A stretch of 64,000 nt of DNA from Clostridium beijerinckii (GCF_018223745.1 NZ_CP073653.1:5010001-5074000), one strand, 5' to 3'; shown: positions 1 to 8,753, counted from the stretch's first letter. Made by a program: numbers and translations. The notes: generated by a model not told the origin, from the letters alone.

Positions 1-1028
1 CTAACATCAGATAAATCAGGAAGTCTTAAATGCTCAGCTGGTGTTACATAGCAAAGGAAATTGGCTCCATGTGTTGCTGCAATAGCGCCACCAATGGCTG
101 AAGTTATATGATCATACCCAGGTGCAATATCTGTAACAAGAGGGCCTAGTACATAGAAAGGTGCCCCATGGCATAATCTTTTTTCAATTTGCATATTAGC
201 TGCAATCTCATTCATTGCCATATGACCTGGTCCTTCTATCATAACTTGTACATCTTTTTCCCAAGCTCTTTTTGTTAATAATCCTAACTCTATAAGTTCT
301 GTAATTTGTCCAGCATCTGTTGAATCATCAATACAGCCAGGTCTCATAGCATCTCCAAGACTTATTGTTACATCATATTCTCTTAGTATATCAAGTAATT
401 CATCATAGTATTCATAAAATGGATTCTCATTTCCTGTCATCTCCATCCATGCAAATAGCAATGACCCACCTCTTGATACTATATTTAATCTTCTCTTATC
501 TTCTTTAAATATCGAAACTGTTCTTTTATTTATTCCTGCATGAATAGTAACAAAATCAACCCCAGCTTTAGCATGAGCTAACACCACGTCAAGAAAATCT
601 TTAGCTTTTATATCTAAAAGATCTTTTTCAAGGTATCCAATTGCATCATACATAGGAACTGTTCCTATCATAGCTGGAGAATATTCTATAAGCTTTTCCC
701 TGAACTCTTGAGTCTTCCCATAATTACTTAAATCCATTATTGCTTCTGCACCAAAATCAACTGCCATTTTTACTTTTTCCATCTCTCTGCAATAATCAAC
801 CGAATCTCCTGATATCCCTAAGTTTACATTTATCTTTGTTCTTAATCCATCACCAATCCCCTCAGGGCTAAGTGATTTATGGTTGATATTAGCCGGTATA
901 GCTACTTTACCTTCTGCAACAAGTTTCATTAATTTTTCTTCTGAAATTCTTTCTTTTTCCGCTACTATTTTCATTTCCTTTGTAACTATACCTTTTTTAG
1001 CTGCTTCCATTTGTGTTTTATAATTCAT
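1..1028 (-). CDS. thiC: Phosphomethylpyrimidine synthase ThiC, 3' end outside window
   Basis: Radical-SAM enzyme that converts aminoimidazole ribotide to HMP phosphate for the pyrimidine half of thiamine. The visible 342 codons read [15 protein letters not shown] at the start and continue with ThiC family stretches such as [27 protein letters not shown] and [12 protein letters not shown]. The start at 1028 follows a GGAGAGGG ribosome site. The gene runs off the left edge, so the C-terminal cysteine motif for the Fe-S cluster cannot be checked. It is the third gene of a TPP-riboswitch operon, 70 bases after thiD. Identity is secure. Confidence 0.96.
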   Translation of the reverse strand, partial: MNYKTQMEAAKKGIVTKEMKIVAEKERISEEKLMKLVAEGKVAIPANINHKSLSPEGIGDGLRTKINVNLGISGDSVDYCREMEKVKMAVDFGAEAIMDLSNYGKTQEFREKLIEYSPAMIGTVPMYDAIGYLEKDLLDIKAKDFLDVVLAHAKAGVDFVTIHAGINKRTVSIFKEDKRRLNIVSRGGSLLFAWMEMTGNENPFYEYYDELLDILREYDVTISLGDAMRPGCIDDSTDAGQITELIELGLLTKRAWEKDVQVMIEGPGHMAMNEIAANMQIEKRLCHGAPFYVLGPLVTDIAPGYDHITSAIGGAIAATHGANFLCYVTPAEHLRLPDLSDV

Positions 1029-1098
1029 TTCTTTCCCTCTCCTCATACCATTATTATTTAATTTATTAGTTATAAAATTCAACTTGAGTTCTATAGTA

Positions 1099-1905
1099 TT
1101 ATTCAATCATTCCTGCTTTCTTATATAGCTCGTAAAAATGGTTAGTAGGGCCTACACCTTTACCAAGCTCAAAACCATGTTCGATTGCACATGTTATATA
1201 TTCTTTACCACTTCTAACCGCTTCCTCTATTGTCATATTCTTAGCCAAATTTGCTGCTATAGTTGAAGATAAAGTACATCCTGTTCCATGAGTATGGGTA
1301 GTATTTATTCTTTCTTGTTTTAGAATAAGAAAGCTCTTTCCATCATATAACAAGTCTGTTGCTTCCCCTTCTAAATGCCCCCCTTTAACTAAAACTGCCT
1401 TCGGACCAAGTTCTTTAAGTTTCAAGGCCGCTTCCTTCATTTCATCTAAGTTTTCTATTTTCATCCCTAAAATTTCTTCTGCCTCTGGTAAATTAGGAGT
1501 TATTAATGTTGCTAATGGAAATAATTCCTTAACTAAAGTATCTTTTGAATCCTTCGATAACAGATTAAATCCACTTTTAGAAATCATAACTGGATCTAGA
1601 ACTATCACTGGTAGTTTATCAACTTTTCTCAAAGATTTTGATATAGCTTTTATAGATTCAATTTTAGAAACCATTCCTATTTTTATAGCATCTACTCTTA
1701 TATCTTCAAAAATAACATCTATCTGAGATTCAATCATTTCAGGATTTATATCTTGAATTCCAAAAACCCCCATAGTATTTTGAGCCGTTACCGCTGTGAT
1801 AACGCTCATTCCATATACTCCATTTGCCGAGAAAGCTTTTAAATCCGCTTGAATTCCTGCTCCTCCACAAGTATCCGATCCTGCAATAGTTAATGCTCTA
1901 AACAT
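1099..1905 (-). CDS. thiD: Hydroxymethylpyrimidine/phosphomethylpyrimidine kinase ThiD
   Basis: Cytosolic ribokinase-fold kinase that phosphorylates HMP and HMP-P to HMP-PP, the pyrimidine partner in thiamine phosphate synthesis. The 268 residues are the normal family length. The start [17 protein letters not shown] is the typical ThiD N-terminus. [18 protein letters not shown] and the anion-hole motif HGTGCTLSS are present. An AGGATGAG ribosome site precedes the ATG. It lies 30 bases after thiW and just before thiC, so it is co-transcribed under the upstream TPP riboswitch. Confidence 0.96.
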   Translation of the reverse strand: MFRALTIAGSDTCGGAGIQADLKAFSANGVYGMSVITAVTAQNTMGVFGIQDINPEMIESQIDVIFEDIRVDAIKIGMVSKIESIKAISKSLRKVDKLPVIVLDPVMISKSGFNLLSKDSKDTLVKELFPLATLITPNLPEAEEILGMKIENLDEMKEAALKLKELGPKAVLVKGGHLEGEATDLLYDGKSFLILKQERINTTHTHGTGCTLSSTIAANLAKNMTIEEAVRSGKEYITCAIEHGFELGKGVGPTNHFYELYKKAGMIE

Positions 1906-1935
1906 AAACTCATCCTTTCACCTATAATATTTCAT

Positions 1936-2475
1936 TTAAATCTTATCTATGTTATTAGTTGCTTCTCCCTTTACTTGAAACTCATTATCTACTAGTATTT
2001 TTTTAATGACAGGAACTTTTATAAAAAAGTACGCTATAATCGCTCCAACACTGCAACTTGATATAAACGGAACAACATATACAAAAACCGCAACTTGTTT
2101 TCCTAACACCATTGTAGCTATAGGATAAGCTAATAATGCTCCTAATATTCCAGTTCCAATTATTTCTCCAATTACTGCAATACCTGGCTTTCTAAATTTT
2201 TTATAAAGAATTCCTGCAAGTAATGCTCCTACCATGCTTCCTGGAAAGGCCAATAAACTTCCTGTTCCCATAAAATTTCTTATTAGAGATGTCACAAATG
2301 CATTCATAAGAGCATATACTGGCCCAAGTGTTATTGCTCCAACTACATTTACGAAATGTTGTATTGGAGATATTTTAGCAGCTCCAATCGGTATTGAAAA
2401 TGTTCCAAAAATAACAGAAATACCGATTAACACGCCACTTAACGCCATCTTCTGTGCTTTACTCTTTTCTTTCAT
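1936..2475 (-). CDS. thiW: ThiW-type S component of an ECF transporter (thiamine precursor uptake)
   Basis: Small integral membrane protein of 179 residues with about five hydrophobic helices. It matches the ThiW family: MALSGVLIGISVIFGTFSIP near the N-terminus and the FPGSMVGALLAG stretch. ThiW is a substrate-binding subunit that recruits a shared ECF module and is thought to import a thiazole precursor. No ECF ATPase or T component is nearby, as expected for group II ECF systems. It is the first gene behind the TPP riboswitch, with a strong AAAGGAG site. The substrate is inferred from family and context. Confidence 0.9.
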   Translation of the reverse strand: MKEKSKAQKMALSGVLIGISVIFGTFSIPIGAAKISPIQHFVNVVGAITLGPVYALMNAFVTSLIRNFMGTGSLLAFPGSMVGALLAGILYKKFRKPGIAVIGEIIGTGILGALLAYPIATMVLGKQVAVFVYVVPFISSCSVGAIIAYFFIKVPVIKKILVDNEFQVKGEATNNIDKI

Positions 2476-2599
2476 TAAAATTCACTCCTTTAATAATAAA
2501 ATCAATAAACTTACTTTTTAATGTGAAATAAATTTACTAAATCACCTTTACAATGACGTTTAAATTGATTAACCTTAAAAGAAGTTAATTATTTTGCAT

Positions 2600-2627
2600 A
2601 AAAAAAATGTATCCACAAGGGATACAT
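2600..2627 (-). terminator. Riboswitch-controlled intrinsic terminator
   Basis: An 8-bp perfect stem (ATGTATCC/GGATACAT, 2607-2614 with 2620-2627) has a 5-nt loop. On the minus strand it is followed directly by a run of seven to eight T. It sits between the TPP aptamer and thiW, so it is the likely expression platform: TPP binding would favour termination. Confidence 0.85.
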
Positions 2628-2680
2628 CAATAAATCATGCACAAATCATATCAATACTTACACAAATAATATTAATATAC

Positions 2681-2767
2681 TTCCCTACGCTGGTATTATC
2701 CAAATCAGGTTATAAGAGTCTAGGAAATCAATCTTTCCAATCTCAGCCAAAATATTAGCTCCCCTAG
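2681..2767 (-). ncRNA. TPP riboswitch (THI box)
   Basis: Read on the minus strand, the region contains the conserved aptamer blocks CTAGGGGAGC, GGCTGAGATT, and ACCTGATTTGGATAA followed by TACCAGCGTAGGGAAG. These are the hallmark sequences of the thiamine pyrophosphate riboswitch. It lies about 205 bases upstream of thiW, with a terminator in between, so control is by premature transcription termination in response to TPP. Confidence 0.97.
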
Positions 2768-2803
2768 TTATTCAATTACAAAATTTTCTTTCACAATTTA
2801 AAG

Positions 2804-2830
2804 GTTATACCATTAAGTTTCAAACGTCAA
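2804..2830 (-). promoter_or_regulatory. Likely sigma-A promoter of the thi operon
   Basis: On the minus strand TTGACG (2825-2830) and TATAAC (2804-2809) are separated by 15 bases, and a TG lies just ahead of the -10. The spacing is short, but the extended -10 compensates. The aptamer begins about 37 bases downstream. Confidence 0.6.
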
Positions 2831-2840
2831 GTATATTTTA

Positions 2841-4085
2841 TTATTTTGCTTCATTCAAAGCATTTGTTACCGCACTCATGATACCCTTCGAACTATAAGT
2901 TGCTCCAGATACAGTATCCACTGATGTTGATTGTTTTGAAATTATGCTCTTAATTATAGTACCCTCTGCTCTTTGATAAAACTTTGGAGTATCTTGATTG
3001 GATATAGCTTGTATACTTGATATTTTTCCATCAGACACAGTTACAGAAATCTTAGTTGTTCCTCCTCTATATCCTGTTCCACTTCCTGTGTATGTCCCAT
3101 CTTTATATTCACTTGCATTATTTTGAACTGTATTTGAACTTGTAGTTTCATGATTTAATTTTGAACTTTCTGGTGCAGATTCTGTTTGTGAATTTAAATT
3201 GCTTGAAACTGCATTACTCTTAGCTGCAATTCCAGATTTAGTTACTGCATTGCCGGCGAAGTTAGTGAATCCATATATACCTAAAAATGTAGCCATAGCT
3301 ACTGATCCTGTTAACTTAGCATCTAAATCTCTTCCAAGTACATTTACATTAGCATTATTTCTGTAACATACTTCAGTACATTTTAAGCAATTTATACAAT
3401 CTCCACCTTTGACACAATTTACCTTATAGAGCGGTAACCCCATTGAACAATTCATTGTGCAGGCTCTACATTTACCACAATCAGCTTTTGGCTTATTAAT
3501 CTTAACTATTCCAATCTTAGAAATAATAGAGAATATTGCACCTAAAGGGCATAGATATCTGCAGAAAAACCTCTCAATAAACGCTGATCCTATTGTGATT
3601 AATATTAAAAATATCAATCCAACAAGTAAATTCGAAAAAATAGTAGATACATCAGTTATTTGACCAAATACATCCCAAGGGCTTGTGCTTTCCAGTATAC
3701 TGCTTCCCATAGTCCATGAAATAGCTATTATAAAAAGTAATACTAAATATTTGAAATACTTAAGTATAGAATCAACTTTTTCATCTACTCTAAACTTTAT
3801 TGTGAATATTTTTTTTGATATAAAATATATTAAGTCATTATATGCACCAAATGCACATATCCAACCGCAGAACCATCTTCCTAATACTATAGTCAAAAGC
3901 ATAATAGCTATAAATTCTATTAAGCTTGGTAATGCTTCCAAAAAGTTAACATTACCATTGATAATCATTTGATATACAGTTTTTACTTCACTGAATGTCA
4001 TTGAATAAAGACCTGGTAACAGAATAAATGCAATCAATTGTATAATATGCCTTATAATCTGCGATTTTTTTATTTTACTTACCAT
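2841..4085 (-). CDS. Membrane 4Fe-4S ferredoxin with covalent-FMN (FMN_bind) domain
   Basis: 414-residue redox protein. Residues 1-200 hold about five membrane helices of NapH/NosR/polyferredoxin type, with GRWFCGWICAFGAYND and FFCRYLCPLGAI. Two 4Fe-4S motifs follow (CGKCRACTMNC, then CINCLKCTEVC near 205-245). A helix and a Ser/Asn-rich linker lead to a C-terminal FMN_bind domain. There the motif DTVSGATYSS places the flavin-accepting Thr near residue 396, by analogy with RnfG/NqrC. The predicted role is electron transfer across the membrane to an outside flavin. The adjacent apbE supplies the flavinylating enzyme. The electron donor and final acceptor are unknown. It has its own promoter with a repeated operator. 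Confidence 0.9.
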   Translation of the reverse strand: MVSKIKKSQIIRHIIQLIAFILLPGLYSMTFSEVKTVYQMIINGNVNFLEALPSLIEFIAIMLLTIVLGRWFCGWICAFGAYNDLIYFISKKIFTIKFRVDEKVDSILKYFKYLVLLFIIAISWTMGSSILESTSPWDVFGQITDVSTIFSNLLVGLIFLILITIGSAFIERFFCRYLCPLGAIFSIISKIGIVKINKPKADCGKCRACTMNCSMGLPLYKVNCVKGGDCINCLKCTEVCYRNNANVNVLGRDLDAKLTGSVAMATFLGIYGFTNFAGNAVTKSGIAAKSNAVSSNLNSQTESAPESSKLNHETTSSNTVQNNASEYKDGTYTGSGTGYRGGTTKISVTVSDGKISSIQAISNQDTPKFYQRAEGTIIKSIISKQSTSVDTVSGATYSSKGIMSAVTNALNEAK

Positions 4086-4231
4086 GTTTCTTTCCCCTTT
4101 TCTAACTCTCTATATTTAGCAATAATAATTTTTTATGTTAATTATCATTAATCATATTTTTCCAATTAATTTCCAATAGAAATATTATTTTCACTTCATT
4201 ATCTGCTATTGCAATTTCTTTAATTAAGTGA

Positions 4232-4287
4232 ATTATAGCAATAGAACCTTAATGCGCCCTTAATCTAAGCTGAGAATTCGCTGAGAA
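4232..4287 (-). promoter_or_regulatory. Promoter with four-fold 11-bp operator, upstream of the FMN-binding ferredoxin
   Basis: TATAAT (4232-4237, minus strand) lies 9 bases from a block of direct repeats with an 11-base period. On the plus strand the units start at 4247, 4258, 4269 and 4280: CCTTAATGCGC, CCTTAATCTAA, GCTGAGAATTC, GCTGAGAA. Direct repeats with 11-bp phasing are typical of OmpR-family response-regulator sites, and such a regulator is encoded at 7356-8045. The same layout recurs before apbE. Confidence 0.75.
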
Positions 4288-4437
4288 ATGGCAATTAAAA
4301 CATTTTAGAATTAAGGAAAAGGCTAAATTGTACGAAAAATCTAACTAAAAAAAGATAGTACAAATTGAATTTATCCCTGCTAATAAGTTATATTCCAACT
4401 TAACGAGGTTTGTTTCAATCGGTATTATCTCTTCTTA

Positions 4438-4513
4438 TCATTTTGCTTGATTTAAAGCTTTCTTATTTCCTCAATTATGCCCTTACCTCTATATTTAGCT
4501 CCAGACACAATAG
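4438..4513 (-). pseudogene. Relic of an FMN_bind domain C-terminus
   Basis: Directly after the apbE stop, the minus strand reads AIVSGAKYRGKGIIEEIRK and then, after a one-base shift, ALNQAK and a stop. This mirrors the end of the neighbouring FMN-binding protein (TVSGATYSSKGIMSAV...NALNEAK). Length changes in a T run (4516-4522) and in an A run would join the pieces, and the flavin-accepting Thr is replaced by Lys. It looks like the decayed 3' end of a second FMN_bind gene or fusion. It is short, so homology is judged by eye only. Confidence 0.6.
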
Positions 4514-5557
4514 CTAAAAAAATTCACTATCTGTTAATGTAAAAATACTTTCATCAATACCTGATGTTTTATATATTTTCTTATCTTCTGTAATAAATAT
4601 AGCGTCAATGCCCTCTATAGTTTCTATAATCTTCATAGCTTTATCAATACCAATTATATAAACACCAGTTGATAAGCCATCTCCTTCAATTGAATTATCT
4701 GATATAATAGTTGCACTTATAATTTTGCTTTCAGATGGGTATCCTGTTTTAGGGTCAATTATATGATGAAATCTCTTTCCATCTTTTATAAAATATCTTT
4801 CATAATTGCCTGAGGTTACTATTGATTTATTTTTTACGCTTAATATTCCTATAAATTCTCCCCTAGGCTTAAATGGGTTTTGAATTCCAACTTTCCAAGC
4901 TGAACCGTCTTCCTTACTTCCAAGAGCAAAAATGTTTCCACCTAAATCAATTAATGCACTTTTAATATTATACTGATAAAAAATATCTCTTACTTCATCA
5001 GCTGCAAATCCTTTTGCAATACCTCCGACATCTAAAGCTTGCTTATCATGTTTTAGCATTATTGAATTATTTTTGTCATCAAAAATAACATCATTGTAAT
5101 TTACAAGTTTTAATGTTTTCTCTATTTGAGATTTTTCTGGAACTTTTTCTTCTTTTGTACCTATGCTCCATAACTTTACTAATGGCCTTATTGTAGGATC
5201 AAAAGTACCTTCTAAAACTTTACTGTATTCTATGGCTTTTTTAACTACAAAATAAGTATCATTATTTACTTTCTTTCCCTTATTTCCTGCATTAAAATTT
5301 ATTTTTGATATATCACTACTTTCTTTGAAAGCTGACATTCTATCATCAATTTGGTTTAACCTTTCTAGCGCTTTATCTATTGCCATTTTAGCTTTATTTC
5401 CATTTGCTCTTAAGTTGATCAAAGTTCCAAGAGCATAACTGCTCCTAGTTGCTTCATGTTTTTCAATTTTACCAGTCACAAATATAAAAAATAAAATAAC
5501 TATTATTATCACAATCATTAATATAAAAATACTTACTGTACTTATAATAATCCCCAC
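4514..5557 (-). CDS. apbE: FAD:protein FMN transferase ApbE
   Basis: 347-residue flavin transferase that attaches FMN from FAD to Thr/Ser in the (S/T)GA(S/T) motif of exported redox domains. An N-terminal membrane helix (about 8-27) anchors it outside; there is no lipobox Cys. Family motifs seen are ALDVGGIAKGFAADEV, NIFALGSKEDGSAWKVGIQNP, TSGNYERYF and HHIIDPKTGYP. The start is GTG at 5557 after AGGTAGG. Its obvious client is the FMN_bind protein encoded next to it. The gene has its own promoter and the same repeated operator as that client. Mg2+ dependence is known for the family. Confidence 0.94.
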   Translation of the reverse strand: MGIIISTVSIFILMIVIIIVILFFIFVTGKIEKHEATRSSYALGTLINLRANGNKAKMAIDKALERLNQIDDRMSAFKESSDISKINFNAGNKGKKVNNDTYFVVKKAIEYSKVLEGTFDPTIRPLVKLWSIGTKEEKVPEKSQIEKTLKLVNYNDVIFDDKNNSIMLKHDKQALDVGGIAKGFAADEVRDIFYQYNIKSALIDLGGNIFALGSKEDGSAWKVGIQNPFKPRGEFIGILSVKNKSIVTSGNYERYFIKDGKRFHHIIDPKTGYPSESKIISATIISDNSIEGDGLSTGVYIIGIDKAMKIIETIEGIDAIFITEDKKIYKTSGIDESIFTLTDSEFF

Positions 5558-5591
5558 CTACCTAAAATATATAAATTTCCTCATTGTTGGA

Positions 5592-5647
5592 ATTATAACA
5601 AAAAAGTCTTAATGTATCCTTAGTTAAAGCTTAGAATTTGCTGAGAA
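5592..5647 (-). promoter_or_regulatory. Promoter with four-fold 11-bp operator, upstream of apbE
   Basis: TATAAT (5592-5597, minus strand) again lies 9 bases from 11-bp repeats. The plus-strand units start at 5607, 5618, 5629 and 5640: TCTTAATGTAT, CCTTAGTTAAA, GCTTAGAATTT, GCTGAGAA. The block aligns without gaps to 4247-4287. It overlaps the -35 position, which lacks a good TTGACA, as expected for an activator-dependent promoter. Confidence 0.75.
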
Positions 5648-5740
5648 CTATTTAAGACTACTCACCCAGATTTTCTTAGCGATATCTTAAACTAAAGATG
5701 CGTTGATATTTTAATCAATAGAATAACGATATATACTAAA

Positions 5741-5787
5741 AAAGATGTTACAAAATAATATAATAAATCTATTTTGTAACATCTTTT
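5741..5787 (-). terminator. Terminator of the two-component operon
   Basis: A 17-bp perfect stem (5741-5757 with 5771-5787, AAAGATGTTACAAAATA) is followed by a T run on the minus strand. It separates the kinase gene from the apbE promoter. Confidence 0.85.
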
Positions 5788-5802
5788 CTTATTTGGGCAC
5801 AA

Positions 5803-7359
5803 TCAAAAAATATCAAATTCATCTGCCTTATTTTCTAATTTTAAATATATTGAGAATGTTGTCCCAACTCCAAGCTCACTTTCTACTCTAATTTTTCCAC
5901 GATTGCTATCAATTATTGATTTTACTATAGAGAGACCCAATCCATATCCCCCTTGTTCCCTAGCTCTGTGAAAATCACTTCTGAAAAATCTATCATATAT
6001 TTTATCTAAATGTTCTTTAGGTATGCCAGCTCCATTATCAGAAATCTTTAAAACTGCAAAAGTTTTATTTTGGTAATTTTCTATATCTGTAGAAATTGTT
6101 ATAATACCTTTGTTTCTATCAGTATGAATTACAGCATTTTGAGTTATGTTAAATATGACTTGTTTAATTTGATTTTTATTTATATATACATATATATTAT
6201 TCTTCAGATTTAAGTTTAAAGTCCGATTTCTAGAAAGTATTTGAAGTTGAGGGACTATTTCATTTATAACATCATCTAAATTTTCCTTGTTTATTTCAAC
6301 AATTGGCTTCTGATCTAATTTAGTTAACATTAGAAGGTCATTTACCAATTTTGCAAGCCTTTCACTTTCCATCAATATGCTGTTTAAAGCCAAATCTAAT
6401 TTTTCCTGATTTTTTGCTGCCCCTCTTAATAATACTTCAACAAAACCATGAATTGAAGTTAGTGGTGTACGTAATTCATGTGATGCATCAGATACAAATC
6501 GTCTCATTTTTTCTTTGATAAGCTGTTCTTTTTCAAATGATGCCTCTATTCTTTCAAGCATAATATTAAAGGATTTTGATAATCTATTAATTTCTAATTG
6601 ACCACTTTCTTCCGTTAGTCTTGTATGAAGATCAGTTACACTTATTCCTTCCACAGTATCAGTTATCTTATATAACGGCTTCAATGTTCGATTAAAAATA
6701 GTGATTCCAAGTATTGTTCCCACTATGAGAATCATAATCGAAAGACTAATATGCACATACTCTTGCCTATCTAAGATACTTGTAATATCGTCTATTGGTG
6801 TACTCAGCTGTATTAACCCTGATGGTGAATCTAAATCCCCAACTTTTATCCATGCAACCATTTGATAATTATTGTTTTCATCTCTTACTACTTCATATGT
6901 ATGTTCTAAATTCCCTTGTTCATTACAAATCTCTATATATTTCTCTCTAGAAAGCACCGGTACTGGTACCTCTTTCCTCTTTAGCTCATCTGGCTCCTTT
7001 GAATCATCGTCGCCGTCATCATCATCTCTAGGTGTATCTATATTGCTTCTTTGACCTAACAGCTCTCCATTTTTATTTATTAGAGCTACACTCATATTTT
7101 TATCCCATAAATTCTTTAAAATTTCTTTAGTATCACTTTCAGTTATATCCTCCATATTTTCTTTTGACATTTTCTTAAAGTCTAGATTATGAAACCTCTC
7201 ATGAAGTACTTGCACCTTTGTTTTGTATAAATAATTTTTCATACTTATATACTGAAAAAGTCCCATAATTCCCAATAATAAAATTAATATCACAAGAAAC
7301 CTAAACAACAATTGCCATTTCAAACTCTTTATTTTTAATTTATTTCTTAATTTTTTCAT
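5803..7359 (-). CDS. Sensor histidine kinase, membrane-bound
   Basis: 518 residues: helix 1 at about 17-38, an extracellular sensor of about 165 residues, helix 2 at about 203-223, HAMP, HisKA with SHELRTPLTSIHG (phospho-accepting His294), then HATPase_c with the N box (TQNAVIHTD), GAGIPKEHLDKIYDRFFR and GGYGLGLSIVKS. The extracellular part carries an unusually acidic run at 112-120 (DDDDGDDDS) that could bind cations. It overlaps the response-regulator gene by 4 bases. Context and the shared operators suggest it controls the FMN-ferredoxin/apbE genes. The signal is unknown. Confidence 0.93.
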   Translation of the reverse strand: MKKLRNKLKIKSLKWQLLFRFLVILILLLGIMGLFQYISMKNYLYKTKVQVLHERFHNLDFKKMSKENMEDITESDTKEILKNLWDKNMSVALINKNGELLGQRSNIDTPRDDDDGDDDSKEPDELKRKEVPVPVLSREKYIEICNEQGNLEHTYEVVRDENNNYQMVAWIKVGDLDSPSGLIQLSTPIDDITSILDRQEYVHISLSIMILIVGTILGITIFNRTLKPLYKITDTVEGISVTDLHTRLTEESGQLEINRLSKSFNIMLERIEASFEKEQLIKEKMRRFVSDASHELRTPLTSIHGFVEVLLRGAAKNQEKLDLALNSILMESERLAKLVNDLLMLTKLDQKPIVEINKENLDDVINEIVPQLQILSRNRTLNLNLKNNIYVYINKNQIKQVIFNITQNAVIHTDRNKGIITISTDIENYQNKTFAVLKISDNGAGIPKEHLDKIYDRFFRSDFHRAREQGGYGLGLSIVKSIIDSNRGKIRVESELGVGTTFSIYLKLENKADEFDIF

Positions 7360-8045
7360 TGTGCCACCATCTTATATCCAACACCTCGGACAGTTTTAAT
7401 GATATTATGATCTTTGTCTCCAATCTTATCTCTTAAGTACCTTATGTATACTTCAACAATATTATCTTCTCCATTAAAATCATATCCCCATACTTTTTCA
7501 AGTATAAGCGATTTGCTCAATGCTATTCCATTATTCATAAGTAAAAAACTTAACAAATTGTATTGGGTTGGAGGTAGATCTAATACTTTTTCACGATAGG
7601 TTATTTCATGAGCTTTATCATCCACTTTAAAATTTCCTATATAAGTAATATCGCTTAGCTCCGGAAAACTATTTCTTATCCTCGCATTAATGCGTGCTAA
7701 AAGCTCCTTGAAGCTAAAAGGTTTTGCCATATAATCATCAGCTCCAATATCCAACCCTTTTACCTTATCATCAACTTCATCTAATGCTGTTAGCATAATA
7801 ACTGATGTTTTTATAGACTTCTTAATAATTGAACATACCTCATATCCATCCATTCCTGGCAGCATAATATCCAATATAACTATATTAGGATTTATTTTTC
7901 TTGCTAGCTCTATTGCTTCATTCCCATCATATGCTTCATATACTAAATACCCTTCACCTTCTAACCCCATTTTAATAAAGTCCACTATACTTTTTTCATC
8001 ATCAACTATAAGAATAGTAATCTGATCTCTTGCTCCTAAGTTCAT
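7356..8045 (-). CDS. OmpR/PhoB-family response regulator
   Basis: 229 residues from the ATG at 8045. An upstream ATG at 8090 would read through the GGAGAGG ribosome site, so I take the shorter form. The receiver domain has the acid pocket DDE near 15-17, phospho-Asp59 in VILDIMLPGMDG, the conserved Thr (MLTALDE) and Lys (YMAKPFSFKEL). A winged-helix DNA-binding domain follows (LPPTQYNLLSFLL, VYIRYLRDKIG, IKTVRGVGYKM). It is the partner of the kinase downstream (4-base overlap). Probable targets are the 11-bp repeat operators at 4247-4287 and 5607-5647. Confidence 0.93.
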   Translation of the reverse strand: MNLGARDQITILIVDDEKSIVDFIKMGLEGEGYLVYEAYDGNEAIELARKINPNIVILDIMLPGMDGYEVCSIIKKSIKTSVIMLTALDEVDDKVKGLDIGADDYMAKPFSFKELLARINARIRNSFPELSDITYIGNFKVDDKAHEITYREKVLDLPPTQYNLLSFLLMNNGIALSKSLILEKVWGYDFNGEDNIVEVYIRYLRDKIGDKDHNIIKTVRGVGYKMVAQ

Positions 8046-8400
8046 TAAATTCCTCTCCTCTATTAATAAAATAGCTTTTCTTAATTTCAAAAGTCTTTTA
8101 GGTCAATAATTTGCAATCAAAATTATTTATAAATCTTTTTAGACATTTTTATATAGATAGCTTATTTCAACATATTATACTATAGTTAGTTTAGTAATTT
8201 TATAGTTAATTATATACAAATTCATATACTGGAACAATAAATTAAGAAATTTGCATATATTATTGTAATTAAATTTCTACATTCTGGCCTTAATTAAATC
8301 CTTAGATTAATAGATCTTTAAATAAGAATTTATTATTGCAACATATTATAGATAACATAATCATAAACTATACTTAGACTATGAAATATCCTCCAACTAG
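8046..8400. other. AT-rich intergenic region, upstream of response regulator
   Basis: About 355 bases with no credible reading frame. It must hold the response-regulator promoter, but I see no convincing -35/-10 pair. A CCTTAAT/CCTTAGA pair near 8288-8306 resembles the operator unit of the neighbouring regulon, but its spacing is 12, not 11. Confidence 0.5.
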
Positions 8401-8592
8401 AAATGAGTAATATACTTTTGTTTAATGTTTCATTGGTGATTTTGATGGATGTGATTCTTTGGCTATAAGTTGTTCCAAATGTGCTAGTTCAAAGCTTGTT
8501 CTTTGAGGCTAGCACTTTGGGTTCAACTTTATAGCCTTAGAATCACCCATCAGAATTACCTGGAAACTGGAACAAAAGTATATTATTCGTTT
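8401..8592. repeat. 192-bp near-perfect palindrome (MITE-like or structured RNA)
   Basis: The outer arms 8401-8422 and 8571-8592 match over 22 positions with two G-T-type differences (TAATATACTTTTGTT core). Pairing continues inward through GGTGATTTTGATGG/CCATCAGAATTACC, GTGATTCT/AGAATCAC, GGCTATAA/TTATAGCC, GTGCTAG/CTAGCAC and CAAAG/CTTTG to a short loop near 8497. No protein is encoded and no T run follows. It could be a non-autonomous palindromic mobile element or a long hairpin RNA. Confidence 0.85.
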
Positions 8593-8753
8593 CGGTGAGC
8601 TATACGCATAAGTATTGATTATAATTGGTCTATCTATCGTAAGTTTATATATGCACTAAATTCTTCCATATAATCTATTACCAATAAAGTTAAAATATTT
8701 CTTAATTAAGTGATATACTAATTTTAATAAATATTATAGAAAGAAGGATCAAT

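Noticed and set aside
8286-8310. CCTTAATTAAA/CCTTAGATTAA pair as a third operator of the flavin regulon
   Set aside because: The spacing is 12 rather than 11, there are only two units, and no TATAAT lies at the fixed distance seen in the two real sites.
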